A stretch of 64,000 nt of DNA from Lewinellaceae bacterium. GTDB taxonomy: Bacteria > Bacteroidota > Bacteroidia > Chitinophagales > Saprospiraceae. The stretch lies in the NCBI GenBank assembly GCA_020636005.1, contig JACJYR010000003.1, positions 558,001 to 622,000 on the forward strand, written 5' to 3'. Each line of letters begins with the position of its first letter. Position 1 is the first letter of the stretch. The notes below the pieces were generated by a model. It was not told where the DNA came from. It searched no databases and was given only the letters and a program-made list of their open reading frames with translations. Made by a program: the position numbers and the translations under genes. Below, in pieces: positions 7,572 to 17,165 of the stretch.

Positions 7572-10500
7572 TTATCCATTTGGCCGCCCCGCAGCCAGGA
7601 TCAAAGCCTTTGCATTGTTTCTGACAAAGACAAAAAACGACTGATTTCCCACTTTTATAGTCCGGATACGCCTGACTTCCCCATCAATCTTCAAATCGCC
7701 CAATGGGAAAACGGCCATCTTCCCGCCTTGTCCAATCTGAAGCACATTCCCATAATTGGCATCATAGCGGCCCATTTCGATATTGCACTCGAAAAAGTTG
7801 CCGCCAAGCAGAACCTCAGGACGGCCATCACCGTCGAGGTCAGCGAGTTGGGCAGCGTTGAGCGGTGAAAATTGAAGCTCATCAGGAAGGGAATGGGTCT
7901 CAAATTGCCCATTGCCCTTGTTTTCAAAATAGGTGCTCGCAAAAGTATCCGCCTGCCTGACAAGTGCTTTTGTCAGGTTTTCGCTGCCCACCAGGTCGGC
8001 GGCGCTGGCCTTGGCGAAGTCTTTGGCAAAGAGGAATTTTTTGCGGAGCGATGGCATCTGTTTAATGATTTCGGCGTGCGTGGCAAAGGGTATTTCTTTG
8101 CCGCCCTGATAGTAGGTCAGCAGTTGTTCTACCTGTTCGTTTTTGTCAAAATCCTCCACATAGAGCCGGATGGGCTCGGCTGGGGTAGGGTGGAAGCGGC
8201 CGTTCAGGCCCGTATTGCCGGCCAGGATGTCCACATCCCCATCGCCGTCGAAGTCGTAGGGAAGGGCAAAGTTCCACCAACCCTGTTCTTCGCTGCCGTC
8301 GGGGCTTTTCAGGGGTGTTTTTTTGAAACCGTTGCCCTGGTTGTAAAAAGCGGTCAAAGGGCCCCATTCCAGTGCTACCAGCAGGTCAGGTTGGCCGTCA
8401 TTGTCCAGGTCGTTCCAGGTAGCGTTTTTTACCAAACCTACCTCAGCCAGCCCTTTGGCAAGTGTTTCTGTTACATTTTCAAATTGGCCCTTGCCCTTGT
8501 TTTTCAGCAAAACCGAAGTGGGGGTGAGTCCGTACTTCCAGGGGACGGCCCGTGCCCCGAAAAAGACATCAGGCAACCCGTCTTTGTTGAAATCGGCCAC
8601 AGCCACGCAGGCAGCAGTCATAAAAACATCGGGGAAATCCCTGCGCTGGAAGTTTCCCTGGCCGTCGTTTTCATACCAACGCTGCTTCATCGCTTCCTCC
8701 TGGCCCCTGTACTCATTGCCCCCGGCAGCGACGAGCAAATCGAGGTCCCCGTCCTGGTCGAGGTCGGACATTGCGGCGTCCACATCCTCGAAGATACTGT
8801 CGGCAATGATGCTGGGAGGGGTGTTTTTGATAAAACCGCCCTGTTTGGTTTGCAGGTACAGAGCGCTGCGCTCCCGTTTGGCCGAGCCAAAAAACAGGTC
8901 TTCCAGCCCGTCGCCATTCACATCGCCCACGGCAATGGCAGGGCCTTCTGCCGAGACCATGTGCGGAATCAAAAGTTCCCGGTTAAACTCCACAAAAGGG
9001 TTTTCTTTGTGGAGGAAATCCAGGCCAAGCTGATTGGTCACGTCGGAAAATGCAAAAGGCGATACTGCGTTTTCACCAAGATTTTCAAAATCAAAAACTG
9101 GAAGGCCAGCTTTCCATTCCACATTGACGGAGGTATTGAAAGTGGTATTGGCCAGCCGCTGCCAGGTCCGGTCGGGCCAAATGATGGCGATGGAATCCAC
9201 TGCGGCTGTGTCGCCGATTCCGATGAGCATCGGCCCGACCATGCTGGACTGGTAGCCCCGCACGGGGAAATTTTCATCGGTTGTTTTTATGCCTCCTTTT
9301 TTGAAAACCACTACTTTGGCACCGATGGCGTTGAGGTTGGCAGGGCTGCCTTTCAGGTTGATTTTCAAGAAATTATGGCCAGGAAAATTATTTTCTATAG
9401 CGAGGTTTTGATAGACAAAAGGTTCGTCTTCGATGTTGTTGGTCACGATGTCGAGGTCGCCGTCGTTGTCGAGGTCTGCATAAACAGCGCCGTTGGAGTA
9501 GCTTGGTTTGGCATTGGCAATCTGTTTTGCAAGATCCTGGAATTTCACCCCTTCGCCCCGTTGAACCGGGAGCGTGTTCCTGTAAAATTTATTGGCCAGT
9601 TTGATTTTGGGCATTCGTTCCACCACTTCAAGGTCGAAGGAATTTAGTGTATCAAGGTACTGCCTGTTTTCATCCCGCTTATCTTCTGACATGAAGTTGG
9701 CGTAATCAATATCGTTCATGCGGCGGGGGATGCCATTGCTGATGAAGAGGTCTTTTAGGCCGTCGTTGTCGAAGTCGAACAACAGGGAGGCCCACGACCA
9801 GTCGGTAGCGCTCACCCCTGCGAAGAAGGCGATTTCAGAAAACTTCGGGGCCTGCAATGGGGTGCCTGGATTTTTCGCCATGCCGAGGTTCAGTTGGAGG
9901 TTGTTGTGGGCAAACTGTTCGTTGTAGCCATAGCCCAGTTTGAACTGAAAAGTGGAAAAGCCATCTTCTCCGAGGGAGCTTCGCAAAATGAAAGGGTCTT
10001 CCGGCATCATGTCGAGCGAGACGACGTCGCCCCAACCGTCGTTGTTCAGGTCGCCAATGTCCACGCCCATCGAAAAGCGGCTGGTATGCTGCATGGACTC
10101 GGTGAGTTCCTCTTTAAAAGTGCCATCCTGCTGGTTGATGTAGAGGTAGTCGTTTTCGTGGAAATCATTGCTGATGTAAATGTCGGGCCAGCCATCCAGG
10201 TTGACATCGCCGGTGGCAATGCCGAGGCCGTAGCCGATGACGGTGCTGAGGATGCCGGCCTGCAAAGTGACTTCGGTAAATTTATCCCCATCGTTTCGCA
10301 GGAGCTTATCGCCGGACAAGGGATGCTGTTTGCCCATAAAAGCCTTGCGCTGGCCAAATGTGCCGTTCTGGTGGAGGGAATGGCTGAGCTGGTACATGTC
10401 GAGATCGCCGTCGCCATCGTAGTCGAAAAAGGCGGCTTGTGTGCCAAAAACCTGAAAATCAAGACCATAGCGGATGGCTAAATCTTCATAGTAAGGTATC

Positions 10501-10973
10501 CCGTTTTCGATTTTCTGGCAAATCCACAACTGGTTTTGCCCATGCACATTTTGATAGTTGCCCACCCCATTGACGTAGAGGTCGAGCATCCCATCATTAT
10601 TGATGTCCACCACGGAAACGCCGGTGTGCCATTTTGGGGTGCTTAGGTTGTCGGTCAGCCCTGCTGCTCCGGTCACGTCTTTGAATTTTAACTGGCCCTG
10701 GTTGAGGAAGAGCTTGTCCTGGCCCTGGTTGCTGGTGAAAAATAGATCTACCAGGCCATCGTTGTTGAAATCCCCTGCCGCCACGCCGCCACCGTTGAAA
10801 AAGTACATGTATTTCAAGACGTTGAAGGCGCTATTTTGAACCGGCGTATTGTCAAAGTCAATTCCGGTTTCCTGCTTGCTTAAGAGCCTGAACTGTGCAT
10901 TTTCGATGTTGCCTGGTTGGCACCCGATCATCATTCCCGCAGCCAATGCCAGGCTTCCAATAAATTTTTTCAT
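7572..10973 (-). CDS. FG-GAP/VCBS repeat lipoprotein with ASPIC/UnbV domain (1)
   Basis: An 1,133-residue predicted lipoprotein (lipobox MMIGC, Cys18). It carries about 13 calcium-binding FG-GAP motifs of the form DxNxDGxxD, for example DFNNDGLVDLFF, DYDGDGDLDMYQ and DFDGDGDVDILA, distributed as two beta-propellers on either side of a UnbV/ASPIC domain at about residues 570-605 (RGYQSSMVGPMLIGIG, DSIAIIWPD). This is the layout of the CRTAC1-like proteins common beside SusC/SusD pairs in Bacteroidota. Function is not experimentally defined; surface glycan or protein binding is an inference. Its start is 13 bp from the stop of the YWTD gene, so the two are almost certainly co-transcribed. It is about 40% diverged in sequence from its paralogue at 12145 by eye. 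Confidence 0.9.
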   Translation of the reverse strand: MKKFIGSLALAAGMMIGCQPGNIENAQFRLLSKQETGIDFDNTPVQNSAFNVLKYMYFFNGGGVAAGDFNNDGLVDLFFTSNQGQDKLFLNQGQLKFKDVTGAAGLTDNLSTPKWHTGVSVVDINNDGMLDLYVNGVGNYQNVHGQNQLWICQKIENGIPYYEDLAIRYGLDFQVFGTQAAFFDYDGDGDLDMYQLSHSLHQNGTFGQRKAFMGKQHPLSGDKLLRNDGDKFTEVTLQAGILSTVIGYGLGIATGDVNLDGWPDIYISNDFHENDYLYINQQDGTFKEELTESMQHTSRFSMGVDIGDLNNDGWGDVVSLDMMPEDPFILRSSLGEDGFSTFQFKLGYGYNEQFAHNNLQLNLGMAKNPGTPLQAPKFSEIAFFAGVSATDWSWASLLFDFDNDGLKDLFISNGIPRRMNDIDYANFMSEDKRDENRQYLDTLNSFDLEVVERMPKIKLANKFYRNTLPVQRGEGVKFQDLAKQIANAKPSYSNGAVYADLDNDGDLDIVTNNIEDEPFVYQNLAIENNFPGHNFLKINLKGSPANLNAIGAKVVVFKKGGIKTTDENFPVRGYQSSMVGPMLIGIGDTAAVDSIAIIWPDRTWQRLANTTFNTSVNVEWKAGLPVFDFENLGENAVSPFAFSDVTNQLGLDFLHKENPFVEFNRELLIPHMVSAEGPAIAVGDVNGDGLEDLFFGSAKRERSALYLQTKQGGFIKNTPPSIIADSIFEDVDAAMSDLDQDGDLDLLVAAGGNEYRGQEEAMKQRWYENDGQGNFQRRDFPDVFMTAACVAVADFNKDGLPDVFFGARAVPWKYGLTPTSVLLKNKGKGQFENVTETLAKGLAEVGLVKNATWNDLDNDGQPDLLVALEWGPLTAFYNQGNGFKKTPLKSPDGSEEQGWWNFALPYDFDGDGDVDILAGNTGLNGRFHPTPAEPIRLYVEDFDKNEQVEQLLTYYQGGKEIPFATHAEIIKQMPSLRKKFLFAKDFAKASAADLVGSENLTKALVRQADTFASTYFENKGNGQFETHSLPDELQFSPLNAAQLADLDGDGRPEVLLGGNFFECNIEMGRYDANYGNVLQIGQGGKMAVFPLGDLKIDGEVRRIRTIKVGNQSFFVFVRNNAKALILAAGRPNG

Positions 10974-10986
10974 TGTTGTTTTTTGC

Positions 10987-12072
10987 TCAAATTTTAATGA
11001 AAGTCAGATAAAAAGTTTGGGCACCCGGCTTAGTTATTTCCACCACGTATTGGCCGTCAGGCAAATTCGATACCTCCAAAGTACTGTCGTTGCCAGTAGC
11101 GCATTTCCTACCAGCCTGATCGTAAACCACCAGGCTGCTGCCGGCCTCCCAGCCCTTGATGTTCAATACCTTGCTGGCGGGATTGGGAAAAAAACCAGAT
11201 GGCCATGCTTGCCGGTCAATGGTTGCAGTGGTTTCCGGGTCGTGGATATCAAGTACCAAATCTTCCAACGAATTGATGTTGTCGGCCAACACGGTCACGA
11301 CGTTCGTGCCGTCCAGGTTGGCTTTCCTGATTTTTTTGCCGCCTTGTTCAGTCCAGTACATCTTGCCATTGAGCAAGTCGAGGTCAATGCTGTTGGGAGC
11401 ACTAATGCCGGAAGCGACGATGTCTTCCACGTCGTTTCCGTTTAAACTGGCTCGTTGTATCTTGTTGTGAGCGCAGTCGGTCCAATACATTTTTCCGTTG
11501 GGGAGGTCCAGGGCCAGGCCCTTCAAAATGGCTTGGGATATGGACACCAAAACTTCCATGCCCGAGCCGTTGAGGTTGGCCCGCCGTACTTTACCGAGGG
11601 CGGCACCTGCGCCCCACTCGGTCCAGTACATTTTCCCGTTTGGGAGGTCGAGCGCCACGGCATCCAGGTTGACGAGGTCGTAGGTAAACAAGTCTTCTAT
11701 ATTGGAGCCGTCGAGGTTGGCCCGCTGTATTTTTTTGGTGCCACTGTCCACCCAGTAAATTTTCCCATTGATGGCATCCACTTTTAGCCCTTCCGGCAGT
11801 TGAAGACCCGTGTCGATGATGGTTTCTACCCCGGAGCCATCCAGGTTGGAGCGCTGTATTTTATCAGCGATCCAATCCGACCAGTAGAGTTTGCTGTTTG
11901 CCATATCAATGGCAATGCCCTGGGGTGTCACAAAATCCCAGGCGATGATGACCTTCCGTTCGTTTCCATCCCGGTTGATCCGTTCAATGCCAAGGCCCGA
12001 GTTGATGAAGTAGATGTCGGATTGGGCCGTCAGGGTTCCTGACAAGAGGAGAAGGTATATTATTTTTTTCAT
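10987..12072 (-). CDS. YWTD (LDL-receptor-type) beta-propeller protein with T9SS type A tail
   Basis: A 361-residue secreted protein. Residues 1-16 form a signal peptide (MKKIIYLLLLSGTLTAQ). The body is a six-bladed propeller built of LDL-receptor class B repeats with the signatures KLYWSDW, KIYWVDS, KMYWTEW, KMYWTDC and KMYWTEQ, each followed by a KIQRANLDGS-like strand. The last 70 residues are a T9SS type A sorting domain (FFPNPASKVLNIKG ... GQYVVEITKPGAQTFYLTFIKI), so the protein should cross the outer membrane through T9SS and be surface-attached or released. It lies between two UnbV lipoprotein genes in the SusCD locus. It may bind a glycan or protein ligand; no catalytic residues are apparent. 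Confidence 0.9.
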   Translation of the reverse strand: MKKIIYLLLLSGTLTAQSDIYFINSGLGIERINRDGNERKVIIAWDFVTPQGIAIDMANSKLYWSDWIADKIQRSNLDGSGVETIIDTGLQLPEGLKVDAINGKIYWVDSGTKKIQRANLDGSNIEDLFTYDLVNLDAVALDLPNGKMYWTEWGAGAALGKVRRANLNGSGMEVLVSISQAILKGLALDLPNGKMYWTDCAHNKIQRASLNGNDVEDIVASGISAPNSIDLDLLNGKMYWTEQGGKKIRKANLDGTNVVTVLADNINSLEDLVLDIHDPETTATIDRQAWPSGFFPNPASKVLNIKGWEAGSSLVVYDQAGRKCATGNDSTLEVSNLPDGQYVVEITKPGAQTFYLTFIKI

Positions 12073-12144
12073 AACCCATTCAATTTTAAGTAGTTAACAA
12101 TTGGATTGTCGCTACTGATTGGTAGATGATTCAGCCATTTTGAC

Positions 12145-15100
12145 TCACTGCATGAATTCATCATTTTTTGAAATCAACTTGAATACTTTTGGTTTCATGT
12201 TATTTATGAGTGCCATCAGGCTTATATCCTTCCCACTTTTCAATGTTACTAGCTGCCTGACATCCCCTTTCACAAAGAAACCAGAAGCCCTGTTTTCAAT
12301 CCTTTCAAATTGCCCGTTGCCCAAGTTCAGCAGCACCTGCCCAAAGCTCGCATCGAGTTTGGAAAACTGGGGCATGAAGCCTTCGTCGTTGCCTGCCAAT
12401 ACCAAATCGGGTTTTTTATCATTATTCAGGTCGCCAATCCAAATAGCATTCACACAGGAAAATTGTACTTCTTTTGGCAGGGGTACCATTGTAAACTGGC
12501 CGTTGCCATCATTGATCGCTACAGACGATTTGAAATAATTGCCCTCCATCACCGTGGCCGTTTTCAATACTTCTTCGGGAAAGAGTTCCTGGATAGATTT
12601 TTTGGCGTAGTCCGCATGTTTCAGGTTCTGCTTTTTCAAGCCGGGCAATTGTGAGGTCAGTTCCTTCTTCATGGGGATGGGCATGTCTTTGCCATCAATG
12701 CTGCGGGTCATGATTTTCTCCACGGTGCCATTCTGGTCGAAATCGCTGATCCAGATTTTGGCGGGCTGTTCCTTAGTGCCGGTGAAGTAAAAATTTTCAC
12801 CCCGGTTTCCAAGAACCAGGTCAAGGTCGCCATCGCCGTCCAAATCTGCGGCCTTAATGGCATACCACCAGCCTGCATAGTCTTTTAAATTTGTCTGAAT
12901 CAGTTTCAGGCCATTTTTCACCTCAAAAACCATGGGATTGCGCCACTCGCCAACGATGATCAGCTCAGGGGCATCGTCGCCCACTACATTGGCAAGAGTG
13001 GCATCGGTTACCATGCCTAATCGGTTCAGGTCGGGGTTTACATCTTTGACGGCATCGTGGAAGTTGCCTTGTCCGTCATTTTGATAGAGAAAATGCCGGG
13101 GAACTGCGCCGTAAACGCCGGGGATGCTGCGGCTGCCCACGAAGAGGTCCAGATCGCCGTCCCCGTCAAAGTCCAACGGAACTGCCACGGCCGTATTGAG
13201 GCCATTGGGTGTCAGGGCATTTTCATTTTTGGTGAAATGGCCTTTGCCATCATTGAAATAAAGGCGGTCTTGCAGGTATCTGTTGCCGGTTGGCAGGTGG
13301 TTGCCTCCTGAACCCACAAATAAATCCGGATCCTTATCCCCGTCCGCATCGAAAAACTTTACTGCCGTGTCTTCAAAGATGGAGTCCGGGTCAAAGCTAC
13401 CGCTATCAGCCATGATAAACCCGCCATCTTTTTGTTGGAAGTAGAGGTGCCCTGGTTGGTTCGCAGCACCTCCGATGAACACGTCTTCCAGCCCGTCACC
13501 GTTGACGTCGACCACATCAGCTTTGGGGCCTTCCCTGGAAATCATCCTAAACGTCAGTCCTTCCTGATAGAAATCAATGAATGGATCTTCTTTGTGCGCC
13601 GAAAAGGCATTTGGCTTTTCCTCAAAGATGGCGATGCCTTTATTCGAGAAATCGTAAATATTGTCAGATTCAACACCTCCGGCATCTTTCCAAGCCGGCT
13701 TGAGCAAGGTATCGATGGGGGGATGCAACAGGACAGATTTTGTATTGTCCGGCCAAATGACGACCAGCGAATCCACCAGGGTAGATTGGCCCAGGCCGAA
13801 AACGACTTTATAGTCAACGGAAGACTGAAAACCCCTGCTGGGAATGAGTTGGAAAGTCTGTTTTTCTTCACCTGTGTGCAGGTTGATCCGGGCGCCAACG
13901 GCAAAGGTATTTTCCCCCATTCCTTTTAGTTGGATGGTCAGATGGTGGTTTTTGAGCAATTTGCTTTCGTTGTTTCGCAGGACAAAGGCGTCCATGTTCA
14001 CATTGTTCACCACGAGGTCGAGGTCGCCGTCGTTGTCCAGGTCGCCATAGGCGGCGCCATTGGAAAAGGAGGGGGATGCCAGTCCCCATTTTTGGCCTGA
14101 ATCTTCAAATGTGAGATCGCCCCGGTTGCGGAATACCTTGTTGGGGAGTGGTGTGGAGGGCATTTTTTCCACGATGGATGCCATGTCTTCTTTTTTGCCG
14201 TTCAGTGCCATTTTCTGTATGACCTCATCGGCAAAAAAGTCGTTGAAGTCCTGGTCGATCACGTCTTTGTAAATACCGTTGCAGATGTAAATATCGCGGT
14301 AACCATCGTTGTCCATGTCAAACATGAGGGCTCCCCAACTCCAATCGCTGGCCGCCACCCCAGCAAAGTAGGCTATCTCGCTGAAGTTGCCGTCCTTGTC
14401 GTTGAGCTGGAGGGCGTTTTGCATGTACTGGTGGTAAAACCCCCGTTCCTGTTTGAGCTGATAAATGTTGTAGTTTTCAAACATGGTGGTGGACTTGAGG
14501 CGCACCTCGTCGCTGGGCAGCATTTCAGTGGTGAAAATTTCGGGGAATCCGTCGTTGTTGATGTCGGCCATGTCTGCGCCCATGGAGGCGTGGCTCAGGT
14601 GGGCCATCCAGTTTTCTATTTCCTCCTTGAAAGTCCCGTTTTTTTGGTTGATGTAGAGGTAGTCCCGTTCATAAAAATCATTGGAAACATAGAGGTCGGG
14701 CCACTGGTCGCCGTTCACGTCGCCAACGGTGATGCCCAGGCCAAAGCCGATGAGCGAGCCAAAAATGCCAGCCTGCCGGGTAACATCGGTAAATTTCCCG
14801 TCGTCATTGCGCAGTAGTTTGTCACCGCCACCTTTGATAAAATTTTCTACGGGCCAATCCTGGGCATAGAGTTCCCGGTTGTTGCTGTAGTTCAGCGTGT
14901 TCACGGGCATGAAGCTGTTATTGAGGATGTAGCAGTCGAGGTCGCCGTCGAGGTCGTAGTCAAAAAAGGCAGCATGAGTTGTATAGCCGCTTTCGTCGAG
15001 GCCATATTCTGCAGCTTTTTCTGTAAAAGTAAGGTTGCCGTTGTTGATAAAAAGCTCATTGCGGTGGTCGTCGCCTTTAAAGTAACCGGCATTGCAGACA

Positions 15101-15501
15101 TACAGGTCGAGCAGGCCGTCGGCATTGAGATCCACCATGACCACGCCGGTACTCCAGGCCTTGCTGTCGGCCACGCCCGCTTTATCGGTAATGTCTTCAA
15201 ACCGGAAATCGCCTTTGTTCAGGTATAGCTTATTAGGGCCCATGTTTGCGGTAAGGTAAATATCGGAAAGCCCGTCATTGTTGATGTCGCCGATGGCCAC
15301 GCCGCCGCCGTTGTAGAAATTGCGGTAGCTGAAAATATTCAGTTCCTCGGTGTTCTCCACCTTGTTGTTGAAATGGATGCCCGAAGCATCTGGGGCTATT
15401 TGCTCGAAGAGGGCTTTATTTCCCCCATTGTTGTTGCAGCCTAATCCTAGTACCAATAAGACAACCCAAGCGATAAGCTGCCTGGAATAAGTTAACCTCA
15501 T
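12145..15501 (-). CDS. FG-GAP/VCBS repeat lipoprotein with ASPIC/UnbV domain (2)
   Basis: An 1,118-residue predicted lipoprotein (lipobox LGLGC, Cys22), paralogous to the protein encoded at 7572-10973 with the same order: FG-GAP repeats, UnbV/ASPIC domain at about 545-590 (SRGFQSSVDYKVVFGLG, DSLVVIWPD), then more FG-GAP repeats. At least 12 DxNxDG-type calcium loops are visible, such as DINNDGLSDIYL, DLDNDGDLDLVV and DFDGDGDLDLFV; one (GDKDPDLF) is degenerate. It is the first gene after susD, separated by a 149-bp gap containing a strong hairpin. The pairing of two such proteins around a YWTD propeller suggests a surface complex working with SusC/SusD, which is inference. Confidence 0.9.
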   Translation of the reverse strand: MRLTYSRQLIAWVVLLVLGLGCNNNGGNKALFEQIAPDASGIHFNNKVENTEELNIFSYRNFYNGGGVAIGDINNDGLSDIYLTANMGPNKLYLNKGDFRFEDITDKAGVADSKAWSTGVVMVDLNADGLLDLYVCNAGYFKGDDHRNELFINNGNLTFTEKAAEYGLDESGYTTHAAFFDYDLDGDLDCYILNNSFMPVNTLNYSNNRELYAQDWPVENFIKGGGDKLLRNDDGKFTDVTRQAGIFGSLIGFGLGITVGDVNGDQWPDLYVSNDFYERDYLYINQKNGTFKEEIENWMAHLSHASMGADMADINNDGFPEIFTTEMLPSDEVRLKSTTMFENYNIYQLKQERGFYHQYMQNALQLNDKDGNFSEIAYFAGVAASDWSWGALMFDMDNDGYRDIYICNGIYKDVIDQDFNDFFADEVIQKMALNGKKEDMASIVEKMPSTPLPNKVFRNRGDLTFEDSGQKWGLASPSFSNGAAYGDLDNDGDLDLVVNNVNMDAFVLRNNESKLLKNHHLTIQLKGMGENTFAVGARINLHTGEEKQTFQLIPSRGFQSSVDYKVVFGLGQSTLVDSLVVIWPDNTKSVLLHPPIDTLLKPAWKDAGGVESDNIYDFSNKGIAIFEEKPNAFSAHKEDPFIDFYQEGLTFRMISREGPKADVVDVNGDGLEDVFIGGAANQPGHLYFQQKDGGFIMADSGSFDPDSIFEDTAVKFFDADGDKDPDLFVGSGGNHLPTGNRYLQDRLYFNDGKGHFTKNENALTPNGLNTAVAVPLDFDGDGDLDLFVGSRSIPGVYGAVPRHFLYQNDGQGNFHDAVKDVNPDLNRLGMVTDATLANVVGDDAPELIIVGEWRNPMVFEVKNGLKLIQTNLKDYAGWWYAIKAADLDGDGDLDLVLGNRGENFYFTGTKEQPAKIWISDFDQNGTVEKIMTRSIDGKDMPIPMKKELTSQLPGLKKQNLKHADYAKKSIQELFPEEVLKTATVMEGNYFKSSVAINDGNGQFTMVPLPKEVQFSCVNAIWIGDLNNDKKPDLVLAGNDEGFMPQFSKLDASFGQVLLNLGNGQFERIENRASGFFVKGDVRQLVTLKSGKDISLMALINNMKPKVFKLISKNDEFMQ

Positions 15502-15582
15502 TTTTGAAAAAGTTTTGATAAAGGTACACCGAAGAAACGGCCTGGCCGGTTGTTACCAGTAAAAAAAGGGTCAGGTAAAATG

Positions 15583-15611
15583 CGAAAGGCCACCGGAGGG
15601 GTGGCCTTTCG
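15583..15611 (-). terminator. Intercistronic hairpin between susD and the UnbV gene
   Basis: A perfect 12-bp stem (CGAAAGGCCACC paired with its complement) around a 5-nt loop, in the susD-UnbV gap. On the minus strand it is followed by GCATTTTACC and, about 20 nt on, by seven T residues. It could be a partial terminator or an RNA-stabilising processing structure that sets susCD expression above the downstream genes. Confidence 0.55.
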
Positions 15612-15650
15612 TAAGTTCTTTCATAAAAGATTTTTAACACTGGCAAACAA

Positions 15651-17147
15651 TCAATAACCAGTATTCTGAGCCAGATTCGGGTTGGAGTCCAAAGCCTGTT
15701 GAGGAATAGGGTAAAGAACCCTGAATGCCTCGGTAGATGTTTTTTCGGACCAAGCTGTGTTAAAGGTGCCGAAACGTACCTGATCTATCCTGCGGAAACC
15801 TTCCCAGTACAATTCACGGCCACGCTCGTCGAGCATAGCAGCATCATCCAACGAACCAAGTGGGCTGGCACCACGCTTTTGACGAAGTTCATTTACCAAT
15901 GCCAAAGCTTCGGTCGTCTTGCCACTGCGTAAAAGCGCTTCTGCCTTTGTAAGAAGAAACTCGCCCCAACGCATCAGGATAAGCTGACCTGCATCACCAG
16001 GGTGATATTTGATAACACGGATACCTTTTTCAGTGGCTGCACCGGAAAGCGGAACATCTGGTGAAAACTGCAAAGGTTTTTGAGAACGGTTATCAATAAT
16101 GATGGATCCATCGTCTGCATATTGCTGGCCAATCAGGAAACCCCGTCCGATGCCGGAAAATTCGGTACCGTCTGGTGGCGGGTAGTTGCCAATACGGGAA
16201 TCGTTCGCATCGAACTTGTTGTAAAAATCGGCCAAAGTAGCAAAACCATTCCAACCGCTGGGGTTTTGGGCATAGTGCAGGGTCATCATCCACCTGTTTT
16301 GAGAAGATCCTTCTGTGACATTCAGGATGATTTCTTTGGAAGCATTCACCGTAAAGTTGGTAAAGTATTCATCTTCCAAATCATAGCCGTCTGCCTTGAT
16401 AGCATCGCAGTAACCAATGACTTTGTCCATGTCCGCATTTTCGAACTTGTAAGGGCCTTCCGGCGAGTCAGCCTTATAGACTGCTTTGTTCAGGTAAAGC
16501 CTGGCCAGCAGTGCGTTGGCGGCAGCCTTGGAAGCTCTTCCGTTGGTGGCAGAAGGGCCAGTTGCAGGAAGGTCGGGCAGTGCTTCATTCAAGTCCTTTT
16601 CAATCAGGTCGAATGCTTCTGAACGGGTGTAAACCCTTGGGTTCACGTCCACACCTTCAGTAACGTCCCTGAAAGGCACCTGTCCCCAAAGATCCATGAC
16701 ATGCCACATATAAAATGCCCTCAAAAACTTGGCCTCGGCAGCCTGTTGAGGAGTAGGATCCGACGCAAGGATTTGGTTGCATTTGAAAGCACGGGAATTC
16801 AATTGGTTCCAGCTTCCCAGAACATAAGCGTGGGTAGGGTCCCAAGTGTGTTGGTGCAAAGTACGCCATACACCGTTGTCACCCCAGTCCACCCCGCGGG
16901 TAGGGGGAATCATCTCGTCCGATACGTGTTCGAACAAAGAATAAATATTTGCCTGGTCGTTGAAAGCACCCAGGTCTGTGTAGGCAGAACTTAGCAGGGC
17001 TGCAGGATCGCCTTTGGTAAAGCCTCCGCTACCAGCAACCACGAGGGAGTCTGTCTCTTGAACTTCCAGGTCTGTACAGGCAGAAAATGATAGGATCATT
17101 CCTGCCATCACAAACTGAAAGAGAAGTGTGAATTTATTTTGCTTCAT
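15651..17147 (-). CDS. SusD/RagB-family surface nutrient-binding lipoprotein
   Basis: A 498-residue lipoprotein (lipobox LSFSAC, Cys24) with the SusD architecture: TPR-like helical N-terminal half and variable binding half. Recognisable pieces are the start TDLEVQETDSLV, AEAKFLRAFYMWHVMDLWGQVPF and the C-terminal LLTKAEALLRSG ... RGRELYWEGFRRIDQVRFG. SusD proteins sit as a lid on the SusC barrel and capture glycans or other ligands. The gene follows susC after 18 bp. The family does not by itself reveal the substrate. Its binding-half sequence would be the best place to look for ligand clues by structure comparison. Confidence 0.95.
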   Translation of the reverse strand: MKQNKFTLLFQFVMAGMILSFSACTDLEVQETDSLVVAGSGGFTKGDPAALLSSAYTDLGAFNDQANIYSLFEHVSDEMIPPTRGVDWGDNGVWRTLHQHTWDPTHAYVLGSWNQLNSRAFKCNQILASDPTPQQAAEAKFLRAFYMWHVMDLWGQVPFRDVTEGVDVNPRVYTRSEAFDLIEKDLNEALPDLPATGPSATNGRASKAAANALLARLYLNKAVYKADSPEGPYKFENADMDKVIGYCDAIKADGYDLEDEYFTNFTVNASKEIILNVTEGSSQNRWMMTLHYAQNPSGWNGFATLADFYNKFDANDSRIGNYPPPDGTEFSGIGRGFLIGQQYADDGSIIIDNRSQKPLQFSPDVPLSGAATEKGIRVIKYHPGDAGQLILMRWGEFLLTKAEALLRSGKTTEALALVNELRQKRGASPLGSLDDAAMLDERGRELYWEGFRRIDQVRFGTFNTAWSEKTSTEAFRVLYPIPQQALDSNPNLAQNTGY

Positions 17148-17165
17148 GATAATTAAAAATTTTAG

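Noticed and set aside
7872..9647. 591-codon open frame on the plus strand
   Set aside because: It lies wholly antisense to the FG-GAP/UnbV lipoprotein gene, has no recognisable domain and arises from the codon bias of that gene.
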